The notes beneath the pieces are model-generated. The model was not told the DNA's origin. It did not search any database and was given only the letters and a program-made list of their open reading frames with translations. The position numbers were made by a program, and so were the translations under genes. This document shows positions 50,701 through 62,700 of a stretch of 64,000 bases of DNA, piece after piece; the stretch's first letter is position 1; each line of letters starts with the position of its first letter. This DNA comes from Aquila chrysaetos chrysaetos (Eukaryota; Chordata; Aves; Accipitriformes; Accipitridae), in the NCBI RefSeq assembly GCF_900496995.4, contig NC_044027.1:10626743-10690742 (forward strand), given 5' to 3'.

Positions 50701-53700
50701 GAAAAACACCATTACCTTGAATTACGCTCCTCCCAGCCTTCAAAGGGAGACTGCAGCAGTTTTATTACCTATTGCATTTTGTTTTGTTTTGAAATAAGTC
50801 TTAAAGAAAATTCCAGGTGCCATTTACAGGGGCCCTGGACCTGCACACCCAAGTGGTGCCAGGCACCAGGCACTCCGGCCCCACTGCAAATCCAAGCCAG
50901 GACGCAGAAGCCTGGAGAAACTCTTAGACCCATGATCTGCGCAGAGAGGCTGCAGAGCACTGGGGACTCCCCTTCGTGCAGGTGAAGACTGTCAAAGCGT
51001 CAGCTGATCAACACAAGGCTGTTTCCAAGAGGGAGGGTCTGGCTCTTCTTATCCAGCTCAGCACTCACAAGCATCCCTCCCTTCACTTGTCCCACAGTAG
51101 TGACCTGGCTCAGTTAATGAATCTGAGTGAAACTCACGGCTGCTTTTTGCAGGGTCAGCTTTCAGCTGGTTCAGCTCTCTCATCTGACTACCCACATGGC
51201 TACAGGATCAGGCAGCTGCTGTGGGGTGGCAGGAAGCCCCAGGACTGTGCTGGACTGGTGGGTGGCCACCATGATGCAGAGAGGTGGCATGGCCTCAGAG
51301 CAGCACCAAGCGCCAGGAGCACTTCACTTGCTCCAGCCTGCTTTCCAGAGGAGGGCAGAAGAAATCCCCCAAATCCACTGCATGGCACTTGTGCAAACAG
51401 GTATTGCTCGGGCTATTTAAGGGATTACAGTGGCAGAGTTTCCAAGTGCCAAGGAGGCATAGCAGCTTCCCTCCCTGTCCACTGCAGGGCCATGGAGACC
51501 TGTGTGTTCCTCTGGCCTTGCAAAAATGGATGCAGAGGGAGAGATGGCACAGGATCTCCCTGAGAAGCAATAAAGAGATGCAAAGAAATAGGAGAACCTG
51601 AGGGTTATTGAACATCCGGAAGGTGGGGGAGAAAATCCTAAGATGCCTGCAGCAGCAGTGTGAGGGTGGGCCCAGGAGGGAGTCAAGATCTACCAGCAAC
51701 ACTCAACTATTTGGGTTAGTTCAGACTAGAGGTGGCAGAAAGGTGGCAGAAGGGGCTGGTGAAGGTGCTTTGAAGAACCAGGCAGCACTTTGCCACTGGC
51801 CGAGATGCGACTGATGCCTCTTGAATGACCAGAGAGGACACAGGCAAAAGTCTATAATCAACAACTCATGGACCACTTTGCTGAGGGTGCAGCTGTGAGA
51901 ATCATCAAGTAAGCCTGCAATAAAAACATGTGATGGGAAACCGTGGTAAAAACCATATAGAATAGCTCTAAAACTAGTGTAATGGCAATATCCAAGTGAA
52001 TGCGTGACCTTGCTGTGAGTGCATTCCCTGGTTACATCTCTGCCTGCCCAGCAAGGGGATGCAGAGAGAACAGTTCTAGAGAAGGGAAGCAAAAATGATT
52101 AGAGCAGATGAAGATGCCTGTGAAAGGACAGATCAAAAAGATTAGGTCTGTTAAATTTAGAGAAGAGATAATGTGTGGGGAGCTTGATGGAGCTATACAA
52201 AACAATGCTGGCAATAATGAGAAGCCAGAGAAGGGCTCCTATTTACCCTTCCCTCTGATGAAAGGACAGAGCATGCTCAGTGAGGCTGGAAGGATGCTCT
52301 GAGTGGCATTGATAGGAGAAAAGGACCTGGAGCAAGAGCACCACAGAATCACAGAATTGTTTAGTTTGGAAAAGTCCTTTAAGATCAATGAGTCCAGACA
52401 CAGCTTGGCTGCAGCAGAGCTCGGTTCTGTGTTCAGCTCCATCCAGTGACCTCGAGCACATTTGCCTCATTCTTCTGGGGACAGTTCCTTCCTCTGTGAC
52501 ACACAGAGGGGCTGGTGCATAGCAAGGACTGTGGCAGCACAGGAGAGCCCAGTCCCTACCAACACGACTGTCAGGCAGGGCCCCTAAGTTTTGTCCTCAC
52601 ATGGGTCAGCTGATGCCCTCTGCTTGCTGTCTTTATAACTGCTGTTAACAGGGCGGCTGCACAGCTAATAAGGCAAAAGAGATGACGCAGGTAAGAGATA
52701 AACCCACAGTCCTATGGCCAGCCAAGAAGGGAGCCAATGCCTTCAAGCTGGGCTGATGCAAGCCTGCAGCTGAAAGGGAAGAGGGAGGACGTGACAGATG
52801 CATTGCAACAGCCACTACAAGGCCCTGGTGTTGGCACGGGCCAGGTCCTGCTGCACCATCTTTTGCTTTGGCTCCAGTAAGATGCTCAAAGCAGCAGATC
52901 CTGCAAAGAGAGCTGCCTGCTCTTGGCTGGCCTTCCCTTTCTCTGACTTTCCCTGTGGAAGGACGAGAGACAGCACTGGGCACGGGTCGGACTTGGCAGG
53001 TCATGACCAGGGGATGGTGGCTCTTTGCACCGGCTGGCTGGAGAGGCGAGAGCACAGAGCAGAGCTGTGTCAGGGTGGGATACACACCTACCCCAGCAGG
53101 CTGCGGAGCACAGATTGGTTGCCAAAATCATATGCTAGGGATGTGAAACTTCCCTGGTTTGAAAGAAAGACAGCCTGGAGCCAACCTCACCTCTGTGAAG
53201 CAGCTGCAGAAAGAGAGCCAGAGGCAGCCAGCTCCACCTGAGCTCATCCACAGAGACGAAAAAATGGGAAGGGAGGGAGGGAGGGAGGAAGGCAGCCCAA
53301 GGGAAGGCAAATGACACAAATGACCACGTTCCCGACCATCACACTCCACAAATATCTCAGGCTCTCTTCAAGCTGTCAGCTTTAAACCAACAATCGGAAA
53401 ATTGCTGACCACCAACATAACAGGGAGGGAAAATTATGAAAGTGTCTAAACTGCCAAGAGAAACACACATTCAGGTGTAATGAGTATCATCTCTCGGGTC
53501 TTTCTAATTCACTGGGCAATCCACTGGAGTGGATTTTGCTGCTAAAATAAGGAGCAGCGAGCTCACTGCAGCACTGAAACAATGAAAATCCAAATTCAAT
53601 TAGACAGTTTTATTGCAATTATGAATCTTTAACAGTTTTCCATATCAGGGATTGAACTTCCGTGGTTTTTTGTTCAAGACAGTTATACAGATTTAATAAC

Positions 53701-56700
53701 CTTTCTTTAGTTTCTCCTTTCAAGAGTGAACCAAAAGGAACCTGGCAAGCCCTCGGAGTGTCAGGAAGACCAGAGGGGCCCTGGACAAGCTACTTCTCTG
53801 TCTGTGTCTGTCCTTCATCGCTGCCTCAACGTTTATTCAAAGTCCTTCACGGGTCTCTGGTCTCTTGTGGTCTGTTAGTATAGTGCCCAGCAAAAGACCA
53901 CGCCTGTCTGGTGCTGCCAGAATATTAACACCAGGCGAGAACAACCAGGCAAAAAATACTTGGATAAGTTTGAGCACCTCATGCAGGGGGAAAAAAAAGA
54001 CCTTGCAAAAATAATTGCTGGTGAAGGTCAGATAAGGGAATTGTTGGACAGCCCAAATGCCTGCAAATCAGCCTATCTTGGTGATAGGCTCCTGTTAGAG
54101 CTGGAGAGGATTTTTTGCTAATTAACATAGATAATAATTATTTTTTTTCCCCAAAGTCAAGGACAACTGGAAAGGTAACAAAAGACTGCAGAGATGCAAA
54201 AGAATCATTGATTACAGTAAACGTTGACCCTGGCAAATTATTTGCTGTATGCACAGCTCCAAACCAGCACAGAATAAAAGAAGTAATAATAAGACACAAA
54301 AAAGTTATAGTAAAACACAGAAAAATTATTGTCCTGGATATTTCAGGAGCAAGTTTTCAGTTGTGCTCAGCTAATGGTGGGTGGACACAATAGGACCTGC
54401 TGAGTACCTGACCACTTCTGAAAATGGGACTATTCTCATTTCCTAGGGGAAAATCTACCCTGAAATGCAGGGACTGAACATGACATGTAAAAGGTGATAG
54501 ACTGCAGTCAAGAAGCAGAGTTCAGAAATAACACAGCTCGATGACAAGCTTGGCTCCTTCTCTTTCTGGAGACAGAGAGAATAACATGGGAAAGGGAAGT
54601 GCAGTCAAGAGAAACTTAATGGACTTAAGACAAGGGTTCTGAGCACCTAAAGTCTCTTAAAAATAATCAAAATTGGCTCTGGGAGAAATTCAGTCACACA
54701 GACAGAAAAATAGGTGAGAGATTTTAAACATAAGTTAATGTTAAATGACACCAAATTGAGCTGAGAATAACAGGGCTAATAGGATGCCAAATGGTTTGGC
54801 ACTAGTACTAGTCTTATTTAATGCCACTAATGTGCTAGAAGAGAGGTTAAATTACACTTGCAGATACCACTAAAGTAGAACGAGTCTCTCTCTAGCACAA
54901 ATAATTAGCAAAAGCAGACCTTAACAAATTAAAAATATGGGCAGGAAAAAGTATGAATCAATTTGGAAATGACCAAATTAAGACTCGCAGAAAAATAAGG
55001 AGGTATTCAGCTTCCCCAGGAGGGAAGCAGGTTGGGGCAGATGATCTACGTCCAATGAGGCCAGCACAGCTTGTTGGAAGGATCAGAGACAGATTTGGGA
55101 GCAAGGCAAGGGAACAGCAGGTGCCAAGTGCCGTCTGAAAACATGTTCTTTTCCCCAAACACCTTGCAAAACAAATACAAGGAACAAAGCAGATACAGAC
55201 TGAAAATGAAAGCATACAAGGAGAGAAGATTGTCTCTTGGGGTAGGCAGTGGTTTTGGCACTGCTGTGGGGAGGTTTCTGCTAGCCTCCCAGAAGAGGAA
55301 CAATTTAAGCAATGTCTGTCCCCATAAAGGTGACATTGTTGGGAGGACCACTCCACACTGCCTCCAGTGGAAAGGTTACATCTTGCGTACCACAACCATG
55401 CACCTCCTCATTGAATTTCTCACTATACAGCTTATTCCCCAGACTCCAAGGCAGCATAAGGCTCTTTTTTTATCTTCTCTTTTTCAGTATCTTTGCCTTT
55501 TGCAGACCTCAAAATACAAGCCAGTTTTCAAGAGGCAGCTTCATGACTGTCACCAATGATGTAAAATCATTCACCTCTTCCCATTTACAGTCTTTCTTTT
55601 TCTCTCCTTCTCTTGTATATGGATATACATGGATCGTGGTAGCCTCTTTTTACCCCAGCCTTTGTGTTCCAGCCTTTGTGCTGGGAACTCAATATTGAGT
55701 TGTTTGTTCAAAGAAAGCTACTTAAAATCTGCTATTTCTGATGTAAAGGTCAAGGAAAGGACAAAAAATTGGCTTAAAAAAAAATCCTGACAAAATACAC
55801 CACCAAGAAAAAATGAACGAGGAAGAGATCCGGACGAGCAGAGCCATGAATGCCAGCACAAGCAGCTCAGCTCCTGCACGGCATCGCTGCAAACATCACA
55901 AAGGAGGCAGGAAGGACAGAAGCCAAAAGCAAACAAGACTGGCTCACATTCCTCCTTTGCAGTCCTCTGCTAACCTGCACTTTCTCAGTCTGAGAACTTA
56001 CACCGAGGCAGCGTATTTTAAAACATGCCCAAAGAACACACTGTCACAAGTTTCATGAATGAATAAACATAAAGAAGGCCAAGGCCAAGAGTATGAATAT
56101 TTAATTATTGACTGACTGCAGTGATCCAGCCTGTTTTCTGTTGGCACCTGCAGAGCGCTCTGCCTTGTGGCCATGAAGCTGCAGGGAGCAGAGCAGCAGT
56201 ACCCAAGCTGGCATCAGCAGAGCTAGATCTCCTCGGGGACCCACTTCTCAGGACCACGGCCCCTGTTTCTGTAGCAGGCAAAAGCCATCTCAGCTTTCAG
56301 GCCTGAAGAAACTTCCTTGGTTTTGACTGGCTTTCAACACCACACTGTTCATTCTTTAATCAAAATTTAAGGGAAATGCAAAACATTTTAATAAAACATT
56401 CGAAAGTTCTGATTCGGTGTTGTGGATGCAAGAAGGTTTTCCCTAAAATGAAAAGGCTGGCAGAATCAACTTATAAACAATTCTGGTAACAAATGCAGTG
56501 GAAGCAGCAAAACCCATAGAAGAATTCACAGCCTGGGAAGTCAACAGGAACCTTCCCATCGACTCCAGCAAGATTGGGTTGAGCCCACATTGAACAAACC
56601 CACAATTTTTGTACTGCAGAGAGCAACAAATTATGTGGAAATCACATTTACCCACCAGTTCATCCCTCCTCATGGTATCATATCCCTTCCACCAACACCT

Positions 56701-59700
56701 GGAGCAGTGTAGGAAGCGTGTGGATGCAGTCTACACCCAACCATGTCTAACAGCAGAACATAAAAGGCCTTTCTTTATCTCCAAACCTCCAAGCAGTTCT
56801 AAATTTATGGCCTGCAGCAGACACAAATCAGGGTGGGAAGTGTCTGTGCGTATCTGAAATCACATAAAGCCCAACATTCAGAAAAGCATCAGCCTGCTGG
56901 CACGTACAAATCAGTTACTAGAAAACAGAACAGCAAGGCGAGAGATATAAAGAATCAATAAGCAGAGACTCTGGTGTGCAAACAATTGCCATGGCGCAGG
57001 GACCTTGCTTGGCAGGGACGGAGGGGAGCAGCACGCACTGTTCCATGTGCTTTGACTGCAGTGTGCATGTGATTATTTTCTTGCCTTCCTAGCAGGCATG
57101 AAATGAGAGGTGGAGGGATAAAGCCGTGTGTTATGCTGCTGTGACTGTTCCTGCATGTGTGAGTTTGCAGTGCGACATTAGCTGTGCTGAGCTCACTGGC
57201 AGGTAGACTGAACCAAGAAAAGCAGCAATTTTCCCCATGCAGTGGAGAGAGGGATTTGGAGCAGTGTGGAAGCACTAAACATGAATCAAGCAGAAAGAAC
57301 CTTAGGAAAACAATGCAACTTCTTTTTCTTTTCCTGCCTTTAATCTTTCAGGCTTCTGGTGTTTATGAGATAGAGTCTGACACTCTGGCACAGGGTCAGC
57401 CGGCGCTGAGGACAAACAGGCTTGCTTCAGATGGCGGGTCCTCTGACTCAGTAAAGTCACCCGTGTGACGCCCGGGGCAGCTCGAGCCTGTCCCTCTCTT
57501 TCCAGCTCTATTAGGCAGAAACAAATTGTCCTGTGCCTCTTATCATCTCCGTCTTGATATCCTCATGTCCCAGAGCACTGTCCCTGCTGCCCCTCACCAC
57601 AACCTTGTGCTAATGAACAAGCACATGCTGACATCCCTGGGAGACAGCTATGTACCCTGGTCGAGTGTGCAGGCACAGCAGCTGCAAGGTGGCCAGCCCA
57701 GAGGAGTAACATATGTTCTGGGAGAGAAGGATGGTCTGCAGCGAGTTTCCAGCAGCAGCTTTCACTGCTTGCTGCCCTGAGAAACACTCAGCCATCTCCC
57801 TAGGATGCTCCCACAGCTCCTTGTCCCTAGTGCCCAAGTGACCCTCTCACAGGGCAGGGTCCAAAACCCCATTTCCCTGCTAGGGACCGAGAGAGAGATT
57901 AAGGCTCTGATTGATCCAAACCTCCAAGTTTGGCATTTTTGTTCTGTGTCAAAATGAGTCAGCAGAGAGAAACAGGAGCCTGCAGCAGACAGCTAAGTTC
58001 AGAAGTGGCTGCATTACCCCTGAAAGTGTCTCCCTCTTTCTCCTCTGTCTATAAAAGGAACCCTGGTGACCTCAGTGCCCAGCTAGATGGGCCCAGAGTT
58101 TTGTGCCAAAGCAACTCGAGGGATGGGATGGTATCTGTCCCAGCCCAAATCACAGCCCTCTCCACCAGACTGTCCACCCACTTCACGGTACCAGCCTTGA
58201 CAGATTTAAGTGACTTTATAGGGCCACTGGAGCAAAGCTGAAGGCTTAGCCCTAAACTCTCCAGGGCTGATCAAGGGAGAAACGTATCTCTTCACAATAC
58301 AGAGAGGGATCAGAATGGATTACCCCTCGATCCTCAGCAGTCCAGCACCATTTCAAGGGATTGAGAGAATGTTATGGAGTTTAACATCCATTGAGTCTTG
58401 ACTGACACAAGGAGCAGGGAAAGAACTGTCTCTCAGGGCCCAGGGGATTGCTCTGGAGGAAGCAAAAAGGGCACAATGTGGTTGCAGAGCCCTTTGCAGA
58501 GATTGCAGAGAAAAAACACACCAGAAAAGAAACCCTGAGTGATGAAGTAAAATGCTACAGCCTGAGGAGTTTGAGTTTCAAACATGCCCCATTCATGAGC
58601 AGCACAGAGATACACCTGAAGTCCAATGGCTCCCTTTTGAACTTATTGTACTGGTGAACATCCTAGAACATATAAAATTTTGACCCTGTGCTGGTTTTGG
58701 CTGGGATAGAGTTAATTTTCTTCACAGTAGCTAGTATGGGGCTATGTTTTGGGTTTGTGCTGGATACAGTGTTGATAATACAGGGATGTTTTCATTACTG
58801 CTGAGCAGTGCTTACACAGAGCCAAGGCCTTTTCTGCTCCTCACCCCATCCCACCAGTGAGCAGGCTGGGGCGGCACAAGCAGTTGGGAGGGGACACAGC
58901 CAGGACAGCTGACCCAACTGACCCAAGGGGTATTCCAGACCACATGATGTCATGCCCAATATATAAACTGGGGGGAGTTGGCCTGGTGGGATCGCTGCTT
59001 GGGAACTAACTGGGCATTGGTTGGCGGCTGGTGAGCAATTGCATTGTGCATCACTTGTTTTGCATATTCCAATCCTTTTATTATTATTGTCATTTTATTA
59101 TTGTTATTATTATCATTATTAGTTTCTTCCCTTCTGTTCTATTAAACTGTTCTTATCTCAACCCACGAGTTTTACTTCTTTTTCCTGATTCTCTCCCCCA
59201 TCCCACTGGCTGGGGTGGGGAGTGAGTGAGCTGTGTGGCACTTAGTTACTGGCTGGGGTTAAACCACGACAAACCCCAATGCCCCTTCCAGGAACAGCTG
59301 AGGTCCCCAGATGTCCCGTCCTGTTCTGAGACCTGGTACAGTGGGAAAGCTGGAGGAGCTCGGAGGTGATGTGTGTGCATGTGTACATGGTGAGATAAAA
59401 GAGATGCAGGATGTCACTTTACAAGAGGTCCGCAGCAAAACTGTAGCCAGCTCTGGACCAGTGCAGCCTCAGGAGGGCCCAGCCAAACCACAGAGCATCC
59501 TCTAGGAACCTGTTTGACTATGGAGGAAGCCTGATGTAGCTGGAGGTCGCACCAAGTTAGGCTGCTGATAGATCAGCTCTACTCTATCCCCGAGGGTGAT
59601 CCTGCTGTTTCTGCTTGTTAAGACATGATCCTTGTGAATGCCAGTCCTGCAGGAGGAAACTAGCACACACCTGCTCCCACCGCAGCAAGCCTGGCCTCCT

Positions 59701-62700
59701 CTCATCGCAGCAGCTAAACACATTCCCTGCAGGCAGGCTAAGAGCACCTTGTGCAAAACATTAGCTCCAAACATAATGGGTTTGGATACGTGATGCAGGA
59801 AGAGGGCACGGGACCAGGATCTTTAATAGAAAACTCTTCCCTGCTAGCTCAGGGACATGAGAGTGACTTTCTTCACCTGCCAGGTCTGGGCTGCACTCTT
59901 AGATATCTACACCAAAACCATCCCCAGGCTATCTCAAAGGGGAGAAATCAGGTGTAGAGGTGTGCTAAGGCAGAAGGCAAGTACAACCTACTCCAGAAGT
60001 TTTAAGGCTGCATCTGTCTCTGCACAACCACCTTGCTCCCTCTAGGCTTAGTATCCAAAACATCCAAAGAACCTGCCCTGAAAAGCCATCTCCAGAAATG
60101 CAACTCTCACCTCTCCATTGAGAGCCCTGCTTTGCTGGGGGCAGAGGGGTAGGAACAGCAGCAGTTATGTGCTGATGTGACTCTGCAGCCACAGCATGTG
60201 AAGCTCTACCTCCTGCCCCAGCCCACTCTGGGGTCACTCTTACCTTCAAGCCAGTGCTCTCTGCTTCAGAGCCTTTATCTACACCGGTGATGTAGATGCC
60301 CAGAGAATATTCGGCCCCTCCTCGGATCATCAGGCCCAGGGACTTCCCTTCATTCAGGACCAGATTCACCTGCAGAGGAATAGGAACAGTCATTGACGTG
60401 GTGTCTGAGTACTGCACAAAAGCAGTCTCAGATCCATGCTTCTGACAACAGCCACGTCCCCACTGCTGCCACCAGCTCTCCCACCGGTGCCCTAGTGAGC
60501 AGCGCACATGCCGGGAACAGAGCCCCTTCTGTAGATGCCTCCAGAAAACTGCAGCCCCAGACGGAGCTCTAAACCAGGGATATCCCCTCCCTGCAGCAGC
60601 TGGCTCCTGTAGCAATGCAGAGGAGGGGGGAGAGCAGGTTTAGCTGCTCCTGTGGCTCCGTAGGCTTGTCTGTCTCCCTGTGCCTGGACAAATGGTCAGG
60701 GCTGGCTGTGGCTCAAAGGATGCTTTAGGGGTACATGGCCTGCAAGGTGGGCAATGCCCTGCACATGCCCAGAGAGCAGCATAGCTAACCACAGGCACGG
60801 CAGGGACAGACAGGGTGATTCTACCAAGGGGGGCATTTTCCAGTGAAACACGGAGAACATGCAACATCCATGATTTGGGTTTGTTTTGTCTTTTCCTGTT
60901 TTTCAATAATTCAGAGGTTCAAATAGAGTGAGAGGACAGATCACGTGCAGAAGGTGTGGAAGTCTGGCTCTTCCAAAGGAAAACTTGAAAGAAGAGAGAA
61001 AGATGATGGAATGACATCCAGGACCCACGTGACAAATCCGGAAGTAAAGCACTGGCATGGAAGGAGGTTAATGCCTCAAGTGGAGCAAGTAATGTTATTT
61101 CAGGAGGGGTCTGGGCCTCAGGAAAGGAGACACAGCTTAGACAAGGTCTGAGAAACCATCAGGCTGGAGTCCAGCTAAGGTGTCAGCCAGACAAGGGACT
61201 GCCAGAGCTCTGCTGGATACTGCCCTTCTCCTCCTGTCTGTCCTACAGAAACCTAGCCTCCAGTATGAGCAACTACCAACATCAACTAATAAAGCAAGCT
61301 ACAGGTTTCACTCCAGTTTATGGCAAACACCCTCAGGGTCAGACAGAGCTGCTGTAAACTCTTTGGCAGAAGGCCAGGCTGCTCAGGACCACTACACCTC
61401 CCGTGACACCAGCTCCAGGTGTCACAGGACACAGGGTGACACAGCAGCACCAAAGGGGCCCTTCTGTTCCTGTTCTGCAATCCTCAGAAACACAAAGAGG
61501 AAAATGTGCAGGTGAAGGGAGAGGTAAGATACACGGCCAGCTGGAATGCAGGATAGCTGTACCCCCGCCGTGTCCCTTGGCCAGACAGGGCAGCTCCTGT
61601 GGGACAGGGGAGGCAGTGGGGAATACGAGAAGAAAATGCCAGCTCTGGAGGACCGAGAGGGTTCAGCTATGTGAGGGGCAGCATGCGTGGCCTGGGACGA
61701 TTACAACCATAAACCAGAGGAAGAGTTGACCTGCGGCAGTTTTCAGTGCTCTCCTTTTACAGGTGCATCTCTGGGCTAGTTACTTAGCCAAGAGAAATCC
61801 CCAAAGCACCACTGACAGAGCAGTGCCAGTCAGCACTGCCTGCGCATTTCCCCTCTGCCTGCCCGTGCCCTGTGCAAACGTGACTACACAGCAGTGACCC
61901 ACATCCACCCAGACTGGGAAACAGCCCAGCTCCATTTCTCTGCCCTTCTTTTACGCAGCGGTGACTGCAAGGGGCCACTCCAGGCACACTCCCCTCAGGA
62001 GAGGGTACAGAGAACAAGCAACAAGACAAGCGACACAGAGGCACAGGCTGCAGCAGGAAAGACCCCGACACAGCCCAGGCTGGTCCTCGCACAGCTCCAC
62101 CAGCCCAGCCATCGCCCCTGCGGCGGTCACTGCTCTGTGCAGACAGCAGCTTCGCAGGACACCCTACCCAGGCACCCTGCCTGCGCAAGGCACAGAAGGC
62201 ACTCAGGACTCCTCCATGCAGCCATGCGCCTTGTTATCTCTAATTAATAACGCTAGGACAGGTTTTCCATCTATCCTGCCCAGAACAGCCAGCACATACT
62301 GCAACAGATGTTTAATATTTTCCACAAACATCTGACGGGCTGAAGTACCACACAGCACCTGGACAGCTGTCTTCCCCACCAAATGCTGGCTGCGGGGCTG
62401 ATTTTGCAAGGTACGCCGAAGCTATTAGCCAGCTTCCCATCTGCCTCCTTCCAACCTCTCCTACTCAGAGGGCCTGATGATATATGAAAGTTCAGGTGAG
62501 AATTTAGAGTGAATGAGCAAGCCTGTGTTTAGCTCCCTTGAAGACTCTCAATTTAAAATGGCCTTTGTTCACTCACTGCATGACATTTCCTAAATGAATA
62601 ACTCCAGGTTTTTTTTTGCTTTTGTCCCAAGTTTTAAGTCAATTCTGGAGAAAAGCAGACAGCAGGAATAAAAACAAATGGCAAAAGCCAAAATGTGTTT

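Larger units (their letters stand above)
48311..60243 (-). other. WHRN: WHRN intron 3
   Basis: About 12 kb. It carries old CR1 fragments (near 52085-52262 and 54690-54960), a CR1 3' end at 52341-52440 and the second solo LTR at 58687-59271. AT content rises between 53.5 and 57 kb. The longest open frames are short, and I find no exon-like conservation. Confidence 0.6.

Noticed and set aside
54115-54393. A 92-codon open frame in WHRN intron 3
   Set aside because: No family resemblance, no ATG start, no splice signals, and it sits in AT-rich repeat-bearing intron sequence.
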